Source: Tropicimonas aquimaris
Lineage (GTDB): Bacteria; Pseudomonadota; Alphaproteobacteria; Rhodobacterales; Rhodobacteraceae
Reading direction: 5' to 3'
NCBI RefSeq assembly: GCF_042676185.1
Contig: NZ_JBHTJT010000060.1
Location: 236,039-300,038, forward strand
Length of the DNA: 64,000 nucleotides
The position numbers and the translations under genes were made by a program. Under the pieces are notes generated by a model. It did no database searches. It was not told the origin of the DNA and saw nothing but the letters and a program-made list of their open reading frames with translations. Positions 8,306 to 17,018 of the stretch are shown piece after piece (position 1 is the stretch's first letter; every line of letters begins with the position of its first letter).

Positions 8306-9640
8306 TTAGCGTCCGGCCTGCTCCGCGATGTGCCGGGCGATCTGGTTTCCCTGCCGGATGGCGTAGTTGGTGCCGCGATCCTCGGGATAGATCTGCGCCA
8401 TGGAGCAGATGTGGAGTCCCTCCGCCGGCCCCTCGCGCGGCGGGATCAGCGCCGAGTAGTTGCGCTCCACCACCGGCTGCGACCAGCGCGCGCGCCAGAC
8501 CGAATGTCCCAGCACCCAGTCGCGCCGGAACTCGGGGAACATCTTCTGGATATGCGGCAGGGAGAAGTCGAAGACCTCCTGATCGGACATCAGGTAGAGC
8601 GCATCGGTGTGCGGCAGGTACTTCGAAAGGTAGACGATGTGCCGACCGCCATAGACCGTCGGCGCCTCGAAATTCGTGTGTTCGATCACGCCCACATAGG
8701 GGAAGCTCGGGTCGTTCACATTGAGCCAGTAGGTCTCCGAGAGGGACCGGTCGAGCTCCAGAACGAGGCAGACGTTGCCGATGTAGTCGATCCGCCGCAT
8801 CTGAGCGAGCCAGTAGGCAGGCGCCCAATCCTCGGTCATGTCGGCGATGAGCGGCAGCGCGGGGGTGGCGATGGCGAGCGGCGCGGTGACCGCACCCCAC
8901 GGCCCGGAGGCGCGCCAGAGACCGTCTTCGTCGCGCGCGAGCTTGTCCACCGGCGCACCGGTGCGCACCTCACCGCCCGCCTCTCGGATCGCATCGGCGA
9001 GCGCCAGCGCCAACAGGTAGAAGCTGCCCTTGAAATAGGCCAGCCGCTCCTCGCCGCCCTTGCCCCGCGAGCCGCCGCGCAGCTTGAGCTTGTTCCAGAA
9101 CCACACGGCCGAGACGCTTTCGGCATAGGGGCCGAACTTGCCGTGCAGCAGCGGCTCCCAGACGACCTTGTAGACCTGCTCTCCCCCCAGTTCGCGCAGC
9201 CAGTCCGCGGCGGTCCGCTCCTCCAGCGCCATCCAGTCCTCGACCTTGCGCGCCCGGAGCGTCAGCAGACCGAGGCGGATGCGGTCGGCGAAGGAAAGCG
9301 GCGAGAACCGCAACAAGTCCATCGGCGTCGAGAGCTTGAAGAACTGGTTGGCATAGTAGACGCCGGTGTTGGTGGGACTGGTCACGACCTTGTCCATCAG
9401 CCCCAGTTCCTCGATCAGGCCCATGACCTCGAGATCGTTGGTGAACCAGTGGTGGTAGAACCGGTCCAGCTGCGTCCCGCCGACCTCAAATGCGCCGGCC
9501 AGCCCACCCACGGTGCTGTCGGCCTCAAGCACCGTGACCCGTTTGCCCTGCCGCGCTAGCCGGTACCCGGCGGTCAGCCCCGCAAAACCGCCCCCCACGA
9601 CGAGCACATCGGCACTGCCCGGTTCGGAACGATCATACAT
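8306..9640 (-). CDS. NAD(P)/FAD-dependent amine-oxidase-like oxidoreductase
   Basis: A flavoprotein of 444 residues with an N-terminal dinucleotide fold (VLVVGGGFAGLTAGYRLARQG, residues 12-32) and the following acidic ribose-binding residue (VLEADSTVGG). The family resembles protoporphyrinogen/phytoene-type oxidases and UDP-galactopyranose-mutase-like proteins found with polysaccharide genes. It is the last gene of a three-gene operon, overlapping the upstream membrane protein gene by 8 bp. In this context it probably acts on a lipid-linked sugar or polyprenyl intermediate; substrate unknown. Confidence 0.8.
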   Translation of the reverse strand: MYDRSEPGSADVLVVGGGFAGLTAGYRLARQGKRVTVLEADSTVGGLAGAFEVGGTQLDRFYHHWFTNDLEVMGLIEELGLMDKVVTSPTNTGVYYANQFFKLSTPMDLLRFSPLSFADRIRLGLLTLRARKVEDWMALEERTAADWLRELGGEQVYKVVWEPLLHGKFGPYAESVSAVWFWNKLKLRGGSRGKGGEERLAYFKGSFYLLALALADAIREAGGEVRTGAPVDKLARDEDGLWRASGPWGAVTAPLAIATPALPLIADMTEDWAPAYWLAQMRRIDYIGNVCLVLELDRSLSETYWLNVNDPSFPYVGVIEHTNFEAPTVYGGRHIVYLSKYLPHTDALYLMSDQEVFDFSLPHIQKMFPEFRRDWVLGHSVWRARWSQPVVERNYSALIPPREGPAEGLHICSMAQIYPEDRGTNYAIRQGNQIARHIAEQAGR

Positions 9641-10640
9641 GTGGCGAGCCTTTCTGCAGGGGCGCGGCGCTGCGGCCCCGCTGGGTTATCCAGGCCAGCA
9701 GACAGACCCCGCCGGTGAGGGTCGCGGCCAGCCAGAGCACAAGGTGCACGGTGACAGCGAAGGCCGCGCCAACGCTGAAAGGGTTACCCAGCAGCTCGAC
9801 GGTCTTGCCGACGAAAAAGTCGAAGGTGCCGACGTATCCCGGCGACGAGGGCACCAGCGTCGAGAGCGTGCCCACCGGCATCGCCACCAGCCCGGCAAGC
9901 GGGTCCCGAAGCTCGGCGATCGAGAGCGCCACGCAGTAGAACACCGCCGCTTCGAAGCCCCAGGCCAGACAGGACCACGCGAGCAATCGCAGCATCATCG
10001 GCCGGCCTGCCAGATGGTTGAGCGTATCAAAGATCTTCTCCGCCGCGTGGGTCAGCCGACCGCCGAGCCCCGGCAAAAGGCGCGCACACCAGCGCAGCAG
10101 CATCAGGAACATCGGCTGGAAGGTGCGCGGGAACAGCAGCACAAGCAGGATCGCCGCCACCGCCAGCGCGATCCCGGTGCTGCCCAGCCCCATCAGCACC
10201 GAAAGTTCCGATGCCGCCGGAAGAAAGGCAAGCACCAGTCCAAGCCCGACCATCAGCACCAGCAGGTCCAGCAGGCGCTCCGCCAACACTGTCGCCAGCA
10301 CGGCGGAAGCGGGCGCCTGAAGCCAGTCGGTAAAACCGAAGGCGCGCAGCGCATCGCCGGCGCGCAGGGGCACGAGGTTGTTGACCGCGATCGAACTCAT
10401 GAAAGGCACCGCCGTCCGGCCCCAGCCCAGCCCCGGGTTCTCGTGCGCCAGCATCAGCCGCCAGCGCTGGATCCGGCAGGCATAGCCGAGCAGGAACACG
10501 CCCGTCGCGATCGCGATCATGCCACGGTCTGCGCCGGAGATCACCGCCCCGACCTCGTCGAGGCTGACCTGTCGCAGGACCAGCCACAGGAACAGAACAG
10601 TGACCGCAAGGCCGAGGCCGACCTTGATGGCCCTACCCAT
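9633..10640 (-). CDS. Lysylphosphatidylglycerol-synthase-type (UPF0104/AglD-like) membrane protein
   Basis: A 335-residue polytopic membrane protein. Conserved features are the N-terminal LRQVSLDEV, RIQRWRLML, VNNLVPLRAGDALRAF and PSSPGYVGTFDFFV, which mark the flippase-like domain of LPG synthase and archaeal AglD relatives. The cytoplasmic aminoacyl-transferase half of MprF is absent. The start at 10640 overlaps the upstream glycosyltransferase stop by 8 bp. It probably helps transfer or flip a lipid-linked sugar made by that enzyme. Confidence 0.82.
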   Translation of the reverse strand: MGRAIKVGLGLAVTVLFLWLVLRQVSLDEVGAVISGADRGMIAIATGVFLLGYACRIQRWRLMLAHENPGLGWGRTAVPFMSSIAVNNLVPLRAGDALRAFGFTDWLQAPASAVLATVLAERLLDLLVLMVGLGLVLAFLPAASELSVLMGLGSTGIALAVAAILLVLLFPRTFQPMFLMLLRWCARLLPGLGGRLTHAAEKIFDTLNHLAGRPMMLRLLAWSCLAWGFEAAVFYCVALSIAELRDPLAGLVAMPVGTLSTLVPSSPGYVGTFDFFVGKTVELLGNPFSVGAAFAVTVHLVLWLAATLTGGVCLLAWITQRGRSAAPLQKGSPHV

Positions 10641-11667
10641 TGCGAGCTCTCTCGCGCAACTCAATGGGAAACGGCTGCGCCACCGGCTCGCTTCGTTCGG
10701 GACGCGGGTGGCGCGAGGCGCGCGGGGCGCGGGTGCCGAACTGCGACTTCACCAGGTAGAGCGGGCGCTCCTTTGCCTCGTCGTGAATCCGGGCGATGTA
10801 CTCGCCGATGATCCCGAGCGAGAGCAGTTGCACCCCGCCGAGGAACAGCACGGCGATCATCAGTGCCGTCCAGCCCTCGACCCAGACAGACGTAAATATC
10901 CGCAGCACCAGCGCATAGATGATCCCAAGCAGCGCCAGCGAGGCCGCCATGATCCCCATGCCGGTCGCGAACTGCAGCGGACGCGAGGAAAACGCCAGGA
11001 TCCCGTCGGTGGCAAAACGCAGCATCTTGCGCAGCGGATACTTCGACGTGCCCGCGAAACGCTCCGCGCGCTCATAAGGCAGCGCGATCTGGTCGAAGCC
11101 GATCCAGGCAACCATTCCGCGCACGAACCGGTGGCGTTCGGGCATCGCCTTGAGACAGTCCACGACCCGGCGATCCATCAGGCGGAAATCACCGGTGTCG
11201 AGAGGGATCGGCACCTCGGAAAAGCGGTTGAGCAGCCGGTAGAAGGCCCGTGCCGTCGCCAGCTTGAAGGCGCTCTCGCCCTGACGCGAGGAGCGGGTTC
11301 CGTAGACGACGTCGTAGCCTTCGCGCCACTTCTCCACCATCTCGGCAATGACCTCGGGGGGATCCTGCAGGTCGGCGTCGATCAGCACCACCGCATCGCC
11401 GGCGGCCACGTCGGTGCCGGCCGTCACCGCGATCTGGTGCCCGAAGTTGCGCGCGAAACTCAGCACGTGAATCCGCTCGTCCGCCTCCGCCGCCCGTTGC
11501 AGCCGCGCCAGCGTTCCGTCACGGGAACCGTCGTCGATGAAGATGATCTCGAACCCGATACCCGGAATGGCCTCCAGCGCCGAGGTCAGCTGCGGGATCG
11601 TCTCGTCCAGGACCTCCGCCTCGTTGTAGCAAGGCACGACCACGGAGAGGAAATCCGGCGCTGTCAT
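10633..11667 (-). CDS. Family 2 glycosyltransferase, polyprenyl-phosphate (DPM1/GtrB-like)
   Basis: Transfers a sugar from a nucleotide donor to a polyprenyl phosphate carrier at the inner membrane. The 344-residue product has a GT-A domain (SVVVPCYNEAEVL, FIDDGSRDGT, then DADLQDPPE with the DXD-type motif) followed by two C-terminal transmembrane helices (near residues 230-255 and 265-290), as in GtrB/ArnC. The ATG at 11667 is preferred to an upstream in-frame TTG. It leads a coupled three-gene operon. Confidence 0.88.
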   Translation of the reverse strand: MTAPDFLSVVVPCYNEAEVLDETIPQLTSALEAIPGIGFEIIFIDDGSRDGTLARLQRAAEADERIHVLSFARNFGHQIAVTAGTDVAAGDAVVLIDADLQDPPEVIAEMVEKWREGYDVVYGTRSSRQGESAFKLATARAFYRLLNRFSEVPIPLDTGDFRLMDRRVVDCLKAMPERHRFVRGMVAWIGFDQIALPYERAERFAGTSKYPLRKMLRFATDGILAFSSRPLQFATGMGIMAASLALLGIIYALVLRIFTSVWVEGWTALMIAVLFLGGVQLLSLGIIGEYIARIHDEAKERPLYLVKSQFGTRAPRASRHPRPERSEPVAQPFPIELRERARNG

Positions 11668-11876
11668 TGTTTCAACCAAGGGGTCCCTGCCAATTCACGG
11701 CGCATGAAGCCTGTTCACAAGCCTTGGGTCCAGGACCCTCGTCGGCCACGTGAAGGATTTCTACCCGGACAAAACGGCAATTCAAGGACAGCGGAAGAGA
11801 GCATCGCCCAGAGTGGCCTTTCAGCGACGCGTGTGCCTGAGCGCGAGAAAGAGACCGGAGGCCTGCAAGATCAGGA

Positions 11877-11962
11877 TGGTGCGGGCGGCCGGACTTGAAC
11901 CGGCACGGCCATACGGCCCAGGGAGTTTAAGTCCCATGCGTCTACCATTCCGCCACGCCCGC
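11877..11962 (-). tRNA. tRNA-Leu(UAA)
   Basis: On the minus strand the sequence starts GCGGGCG and ends with pairing CGCCCGC, discriminator A and an encoded CCA. The anticodon stem GGGA/TCCC encloses loop CTTAAAC, giving anticodon TAA. A long variable arm follows, and the T-arm is CCGG-TTCAAGT-CCGG. The long variable arm and D-arm with GGAATGGTAGACGC fit leucine tRNAs. Confidence 0.95.
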
Positions 11963-12031
11963 ACGGATCATCGGGATAGGCGGAACCGGGACGCTCGGCA
12001 AGCGGCTACGCCAGGTCTCCACCGGCATTGC

Positions 12032-12598
12032 TCAGATCTCTTGCTCGCCGAGCCTTTGGCGCAGCACCGGCAGCAGGCTGCGCTCCTTCAGCCAGGGGTT
12101 GAGCGCCAGCGCCGCCTCGAGGTCGTCTATGGCCTCGGCGTTGCGTCCGAGCGCCATCAGCGCCATCGCCCGTCCGGTCAAGGCGCCGAGATGCTCGGGG
12201 CTGCGCTCGAGCGCACGGTCCAGGTCGATTAGCGCCGGCGCGTAATCCTGCCGGATGAACAGCACGAAGGCCCGCTGGTTGTAGCCTTCGGCATATTCCG
12301 GGCAATAGGCGATCAGCGCGTCGAACGCGGCGAGCGCCTTGTCCAGATCGAACACCGCCCGCCGATCGATGCCTTCATCGAGCAGTTCCTGCGCGTGGTC
12401 GTCCGGCGCGTCGGCCCAGATCTCCCACAATCCGTTGGTGAGACGCTGCGCCTCCTCGGCGTTCGGCGCTTCCCGCACCGCCTCCATCAGCGCAAGCCGG
12501 CGCGTCTCGTCGACCTGCACAGGCGCGCACCCCACCTGCTCGGATGCCCCGGCCATGGAAGCACAGAGGATGAGAGCGGTTGCGAGAGTGCGTGACAT
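12032..12598 (-). CDS. Exported TPR-repeat protein
   Basis: A 188-residue protein with a Sec signal peptide (cleavage near residue 18, before EQVGC) and two to three tetratricopeptide repeats between residues 85 and 180 (ALAAFDALIAYCPEYAEGYNQRAFV, then PALIDLDRALERSPEHLGALTGRAM, then EAIDDLEAALALNPWL). TPR proteins act as protein-binding scaffolds, here in the periplasm. It stands alone, divergent from a rhomboid protease. Its partner is unknown. Confidence 0.8.
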   Translation of the reverse strand: MSRTLATALILCASMAGASEQVGCAPVQVDETRRLALMEAVREAPNAEEAQRLTNGLWEIWADAPDDHAQELLDEGIDRRAVFDLDKALAAFDALIAYCPEYAEGYNQRAFVLFIRQDYAPALIDLDRALERSPEHLGALTGRAMALMALGRNAEAIDDLEAALALNPWLKERSLLPVLRQRLGEQEI

Positions 12599-12702
12599 AC
12601 CTCCAATCTGCCCAGCCGACCCAACGGGTCAAGTCACGGCTGTGTCAGCCGCCAGGGCGAGACAGCCCTTGACCGCCGCCCCGGTGACGCTAGCCTCCGC
12701 CC

Positions 12703-13434
12703 ATGTTCCCGATCCGCGACCACAACCCGTCGGGCAGAACGCCCTATGTCACGATGGCGCTGATCGCGGCGAACATCGCTGTTTTCCTGTCCTACTGGCA
12801 CCTCTTCAGCAAGCCCCCGGAGCTGATGCGGTTTTACCTCGACTATGCGCTCATCCCGGCCTGGCCGCAGCCGCACAGCTTCCTCACCTCGATGTTTCTG
12901 CATGGCAGCTTCTGGCACATTGCCGGCAACATGCTTTTTCTATGGATCTTCGGGGATAACCTCGAAGACGAGATGGGCCACTTCGGATTCCTCGTGTTCT
13001 ACCTCGCGAGCGGTATCGTCGCCGGGATCGTTCACGTTGCGCTCTCACAGGGCTCTACGGTGCCGACGGTCGGCGCGTCCGGCGCCATCGCCGGTGTCAT
13101 GGGGGGCTATCTTCTGATGTTCCCCCGCGCCCGGATCGATATCCTGATCATCATCATCATCATATTCCGGATCTTCACGGTCCCGGCCTGGCTTATGCTT
13201 GTGCTCTGGTTCGGGATGCAGGTCGTGGGCGCCGCCGGGTCGGATCCCGACATGGGTGGCGTCGCCTACTGGGCCCATGCAAGCGGCTTCGCAATCGGCG
13301 CTGCCTTTGCCGTCCCGCTCTGGCTCAGACGCGGCGGGCGGGATTTCTGGGACCGCACGCACGGGCTGCCGCCGCACCCGGCCCGGCCGCTAACCGCGCC
13401 GGGAGTACCGATCGTAGGTCGCAAACGCCGCTGA
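12703..13434 (+). CDS. Rhomboid-family intramembrane serine protease
   Basis: A 243-residue membrane protease cleaving transmembrane substrates. Key features are HGSFWHIAGNMLFLWIFGDN (conserved His/Asn of TM2), GASGAIAGVMGGYL with the catalytic Ser in GxSG, and the catalytic His in AHASGFAIG, with six hydrophobic segments in all. The N-terminal MFPIRDHNPSGRTPYVT is typical of the alphaproteobacterial/GlpG-like group. The last 40 residues are a basic, Pro-rich cytoplasmic tail. Confidence 0.92.
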   Translation: MFPIRDHNPSGRTPYVTMALIAANIAVFLSYWHLFSKPPELMRFYLDYALIPAWPQPHSFLTSMFLHGSFWHIAGNMLFLWIFGDNLEDEMGHFGFLVFYLASGIVAGIVHVALSQGSTVPTVGASGAIAGVMGGYLLMFPRARIDILIIIIIIFRIFTVPAWLMLVLWFGMQVVGAAGSDPDMGGVAYWAHASGFAIGAAFAVPLWLRRGGRDFWDRTHGLPPHPARPLTAPGVPIVGRKRR

Positions 13435-13446
13435 GCGGCGCGACGA

Positions 13447-13662
13447 TCAGTCGAAGCTGGTCTTGATTTGGTAATTCGAGGCCGTCGACGCGATGTCGTT
13501 GGAAATCTCGCCGGCGCTACTGCGCCACACGGTATGCGTCGCAAGTGCGAGGCCGATCACCAACGCCGTAAGCATGACCCAATCTGTGGTCACGGCGCCG
13601 TCTTCTTCCCCGAAGAACCGCCCAACGCGTTGGATATGTGTGTCGCTTGTCATCATGTTCAC
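13447..13662 (-). CDS. Small Flp/TadE-type pilin-like membrane peptide
   Basis: A 71-residue peptide with a charged N-terminal leader (RFFGEEDGA) followed directly by one hydrophobic helix (VTTDWVMLTALVIGLALATHTV). This layout, G-A followed by a polar residue and a TM helix, resembles Flp type IVb pilins and class III signal peptides. The start may be GTG at 13662 or one of the two ATGs 6-9 bases inside it. No tad/cpa assembly genes lie in the window, so it is either an orphan minor pilin or a look-alike. It lies between a rhomboid protease and suhB. Confidence 0.6.
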   Translation of the reverse strand: MNMMTSDTHIQRVGRFFGEEDGAVTTDWVMLTALVIGLALATHTVWRSSAGEISNDIASTASNYQIKTSFD

Positions 13663-13689
13663 GACACTAGATGCGAATTGTGACCCGAT

Positions 13690-14487
13690 TCAGGCGCTTT
13701 CGCGGCCCCTAAGCGTCTCGGAAAACTTGGTAAACACATCGCCGTTGGCCGCGATCACGGACCGGTCGCCGAAGATGTCGCCGCCCTCGCGCAGTGGCTC
13801 GACGAAGCCACCAGCCTCGCGCACAATCACGATCCCGGCGGCGATGTCATAGGCGTTGATTTCCCGCTCCCAGTAGCCTTCGTAACGGCCCGCGGCCACG
13901 TAGGCGAGATCGAGCGAAGCGGCCCCCCAGCGGCGCACGCCGGCGCATTGCGGCATCAGCCGCGCCAGATCCTGCATCGTCGCCGGAAGCGTCCGCTTGG
14001 CACCGAAAGGAACGCCGGTCGCAAAAATCGAATCGTTCAGAGAGCGCCGCCCGGAAACCCGGATCCGCGTGTCGTTCATCCAGGCTCCGGCCCCCTTCTC
14101 CGCGACGAACATCTCGTCCTTGGCGGCATCGAAGACCACGCCGGAGACGATCTCGCCCTTGTGCTCCAGCGCGATCGACACGGCCCAGTGCGGCAGCCCG
14201 TGCAGGAAGTTGGTCGTGCCATCCAGAGGATCGACGATCCAGCGGCGTGTCGGGTCGGTGCCGGCAACCTCGCCGGTCTCCTCGCCAACCCAGCCGTATT
14301 GAGGCCGCGCCCCCATCAGCTCGTCCCGGATGATGGTTTCGGCCGCCATGTCGGCCCTGGTCACGAAGTCGCCCGGCCCCTTGGAGCCGACCTGGAGATT
14401 CTCGACCTCGCGGAAATCTTTGACCAGCGACCGGCCGGCCTTGCGTGCGGCCTTGATCATGACGTTGAGATTGGCGCTGCCCTGCAT
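13690..14487 (-). CDS. suhB: Inositol monophosphatase family protein
   Basis: Mg-dependent phosphatase of 265 residues. It shows the family's metal motifs: GWVGEETGE (Glu), WIVDPLDGTTNFLHGLPHWAVSIAL (DPLDGT) and the C-terminal WEREINAYDIAAGIVIVREAGG (the second Asp region). The length and the N-terminal MIKAARKAGRSLVKDF fit SuhB, which in addition to phosphatase activity can act in rRNA transcription antitermination. It is a single gene. Confidence 0.92.
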   Translation of the reverse strand: MQGSANLNVMIKAARKAGRSLVKDFREVENLQVGSKGPGDFVTRADMAAETIIRDELMGARPQYGWVGEETGEVAGTDPTRRWIVDPLDGTTNFLHGLPHWAVSIALEHKGEIVSGVVFDAAKDEMFVAEKGAGAWMNDTRIRVSGRRSLNDSIFATGVPFGAKRTLPATMQDLARLMPQCAGVRRWGAASLDLAYVAAGRYEGYWEREINAYDIAAGIVIVREAGGFVEPLREGGDIFGDRSVIAANGDVFTKFSETLRGRESA

Positions 14488-14684
14488 CGATCCGGCTCCT
14501 GATGTTCAAGGGGGCGCTATACGATGCAGGTGCCCCGAATCCAAGGCCAGAATACAGCATGCCGACGCCCGACCCGTTGGCAGTGGGCAAGGCCCACCGC
14601 CCGCTCCTTCTTCTGTCGTTAAATATCCCCGCCGGAGGCTCCCGCACCAGCCCCCCGCGCCGTCGCCCGACCCGGGAGCGCCGC

Positions 14685-15593
14685 TCACCCCTCGCGCTGC
14701 AGCTTGACCGGGATGGTTCGGGCCAACCGCAGGAAATGCGCCATGAACGGTTTCGACACCTCGTCACTCCGCGTCGCCGCAAAGAGCCGGCGTGAGATCC
14801 CCTGTTCGGTTATCGGGCGCGTCACGTAGTCGGAATTGTAGCGCACTTCCCGCACCACCCAGTCCGGCAGGACCGCGACGCCCCGGTTGGAGGCCACCAG
14901 AAGCAATATCACCGCGGTTAGTTCCACCTGCCGCACCGCACGTGGCTCGACCTTGGCCGGCATCAGCAACTGGCTGAAGACGTCGAGCTTCGTGCGCTCC
15001 ACCGGATAGGTGATCAGCAGCTCGTTCCGGAAATCTTCCGCCTCGACAAAGGACCTCTCCGCCAGCGGATGGCGCGACGAGGCGACGAAGACCGGCGAAT
15101 AGTCGAAGAGCGGGTTGAAGGTGACGCCGTCGATCTCCTCGGGGTCGGAGGAAATCACCACGTCCACCTCCTCCTTCCACAGCGCCGGAAGCGCGTCGAA
15201 GGCGAGCCCGGGACGAATGTCGACATCCACATCCGGCCAGGCCTTGCGGAACTCCTCCAGCACCGGGAAGAGCCACTCGAAACACGCGTGGCACTCGATG
15301 GCGATGTGCAGCCGGCCTGATTTTCCGGACCGCAGGCCGCGAAACTCCTCCTCCAGCGCAGCCACCTCCGGCAGGATCCGCTCCGCCGCGCGCAGCATCC
15401 GTATGCCGGCCGCCGACAGCTTGAGCGGCTTTGAGCGGCGCACAAAGAGTTCCATCCCCGCCTGCTCCTCCAGCCCCTTGACCTGATGGCTCAGAGCCGA
15501 CTGTGTCATGTTGAGGATCTCGGCCGCGCGGGCCAGCCCGCCGGCTTCGTGGATTGCCTTGATCGTGCGCAGATGGCGAAGTTCGATATGCAT
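14685..15593 (-). CDS. metR: LysR-type regulator MetR
   Basis: Activator of methionine biosynthesis genes responding to homocysteine. The 302-residue product has an N-terminal winged HTH (LRTIKAIHEAGGLARAAEILNMTQSALSHQVKGLEE) and a periplasmic-binding-like effector domain beginning near residue 90. The ATG at 15593 is chosen because the frame extending to 16613 lies antisense to metF and lacks homology. It is divergent from metF with a MetR box between them. Confidence 0.9.
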   Translation of the reverse strand: MHIELRHLRTIKAIHEAGGLARAAEILNMTQSALSHQVKGLEEQAGMELFVRRSKPLKLSAAGIRMLRAAERILPEVAALEEEFRGLRSGKSGRLHIAIECHACFEWLFPVLEEFRKAWPDVDVDIRPGLAFDALPALWKEEVDVVISSDPEEIDGVTFNPLFDYSPVFVASSRHPLAERSFVEAEDFRNELLITYPVERTKLDVFSQLLMPAKVEPRAVRQVELTAVILLLVASNRGVAVLPDWVVREVRYNSDYVTRPITEQGISRRLFAATRSDEVSKPFMAHFLRLARTIPVKLQREG

Positions 15594-15621
15594 GCCGTAT
15601 TCATAACCTTTGTGAGAATTA

Positions 15622-15634
15622 TGAAATTGCTTCA
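15622..15634. promoter_or_regulatory. MetR box between metR and metF
   Basis: TGAAATTGCTTCA exactly fits the published MetR consensus TGAA-N5-TTCA. It lies 29 bp upstream of the metR start and 53 bp upstream of the metF start, so it can serve both. An additional inverted repeat TTCATAA-N12-TTATGAA (15600-15625) overlaps it and may be a second, weaker site. Confidence 0.75.
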
Positions 15635-15686
15635 TCCGAAGCGATATGCAATTCCATCCGGCGACACAAGAGGACCCGAAACCGCC

Positions 15687-16553
15687 ATGCCCGCCCCGAA
15701 AGTCTCCTTCGAATTCTTCCCGCCGCGCTCGGTCGAGGCTTCGTTCCGCCTGCACGACACGGTCCAGGCGCTGGCGCCGCTCAACCCCGAGTTCGTTTCG
15801 GTCACCTACGGCGCCGGCGGCACCACCCGCCGCCTGACGCACGAGGCAGTCTCGGCGATTCACCACACCAGCGACCTGCGCGTCGCCGCCCACCTGACCT
15901 GCGTCGACGCCACCCGAGAGGAAACGCTGGAAATAGCCCGGAGCTATGCCGAGGCCGGTGTCCGCGACATCGTCGCGCTCCGCGGCGACCCGCCGAAAGG
16001 CGCTGCGCGGTTCGAGCCACATCCCGAAGGCTTCCGCGACACCTGCGAGCTGATCTCGGCGCTGAAACAGACCGGCGACTTCACGATCCGGGTCGGCGCC
16101 TACCCTGACCGCCACCCCGAGGCCGCCAGCGACACCGCCGATGTGGAATGGCTCAAGCGCAAGATCGACGCCGGCGCAGACGCCGCGATCACGCAGTTCT
16201 TCTTCGAGGCGGAGACCTTCTTCCGCTTCCGCGATGCCTGCGCCAAGGCCGGCATCGACGCGCCGATCCTGCCCGGCATCCTGCCGATCGAGAACTGGGC
16301 CGCCGCCCGCCGCTTCGCCCTGCGCTGCGGCGCCGCCGTGCCGGCCTGGCTCGACGAGGCCTTCGAGACCGCCGTTCGCGACGGCCGCGAGGAGATCCTC
16401 TCCATCGCCGTTGCGACCGAGCTTTGCTCCAACCTTCTCGAGGGGGGCGTCGATCACCTCCATTTCTACACCCTGAACAAGCCGCACCTGACGCAGGACA
16501 TCTGCCGCGCGCTTGGGGTGACGCCGGAGCTGCACCTGGAAGACGTCGCCTGA
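15687..16553 (+). CDS. metF: Methylenetetrahydrofolate reductase
   Basis: Reduces 5,10-methylene-THF to 5-methyl-THF with NAD(P)H and FAD, supplying methyl groups to methionine synthase. The 288-residue length is normal. Visible motifs are the N-terminal SFEFFPPRS, VSVTYGAGG, the folate/FAD region VAHLTCVDAT, DIVALRGDPP and the C-terminal GVDHLHFYTLNKP. The ATG at 15687 follows an AGAGGA. It is controlled by the divergent metR gene. Confidence 0.95.
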   Translation: MPAPKVSFEFFPPRSVEASFRLHDTVQALAPLNPEFVSVTYGAGGTTRRLTHEAVSAIHHTSDLRVAAHLTCVDATREETLEIARSYAEAGVRDIVALRGDPPKGAARFEPHPEGFRDTCELISALKQTGDFTIRVGAYPDRHPEAASDTADVEWLKRKIDAGADAAITQFFFEAETFFRFRDACAKAGIDAPILPGILPIENWAAARRFALRCGAAVPAWLDEAFETAVRDGREEILSIAVATELCSNLLEGGVDHLHFYTLNKPHLTQDICRALGVTPELHLEDVA

Positions 16554-16704
16554 ACAGGCATGCGGAGGCGGACGGCCCGGTTCGTCCCACCCGCTGTTGT
16601 TCCCACGCCGCATCCCTGCCTAATTTTGCAAGGCACCTATGCACCCTGGGCATTGACGGGTTACAAATCCTGACAATTTCCTGGCGGGTTCACGGGGTGC
16701 TTCG

Positions 16705-17010
16705 ATGTTTGGGTTTCAGACCGTTCTGCAAAACGGCCGCAACTGGCAGGACGCCGCGACGGCCTATGGCCAGATGTGGCTCTCCGCCGGCGAGGTCATC
16801 TGGCTGCGTAGCGTTCAGATGATGACCGGCACCATGACCCAGGCAGAAATCGCCCGCATGTTCATCGAAAAGCCCGTGGCCTTTGCCCAGGCGGCGCAGG
16901 AAGCCGGGTTGGCGGTGAGCCTCGGCAAGGATCCCGCGACCGTCGCCCGCCTCGCTGTCAGCCCGCTCAGCATCCAGGCCAGCACGAACGCCCGACGGCT
17001 CCGCAGCTGA
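16705..17010 (+). CDS. Phasin-like small protein of Rhodobacterales
   Basis: A 101-residue, mostly helical protein (FQTVLQNGRNWQDAATAYGQMWLSAGEVIWLRSVQMMTG). It resembles short phasin-like proteins of Rhodobacterales that are often mis-labelled 'antifreeze protein'. No signal peptide or catalytic motif is visible. It may coat polyhydroxyalkanoate granules, but no PHA genes are nearby, so the role is unproven. Confidence 0.6.
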   Translation: MFGFQTVLQNGRNWQDAATAYGQMWLSAGEVIWLRSVQMMTGTMTQAEIARMFIEKPVAFAQAAQEAGLAVSLGKDPATVARLAVSPLSIQASTNARRLRS

Positions 17011-17018
17011 GGCCCGCG

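Noticed and set aside
15594..16613. Upstream extension of metR to 642 codons
   Set aside because: It is antisense to metF, whose family match is clear; MetR homology begins exactly at the ATG at 15593.
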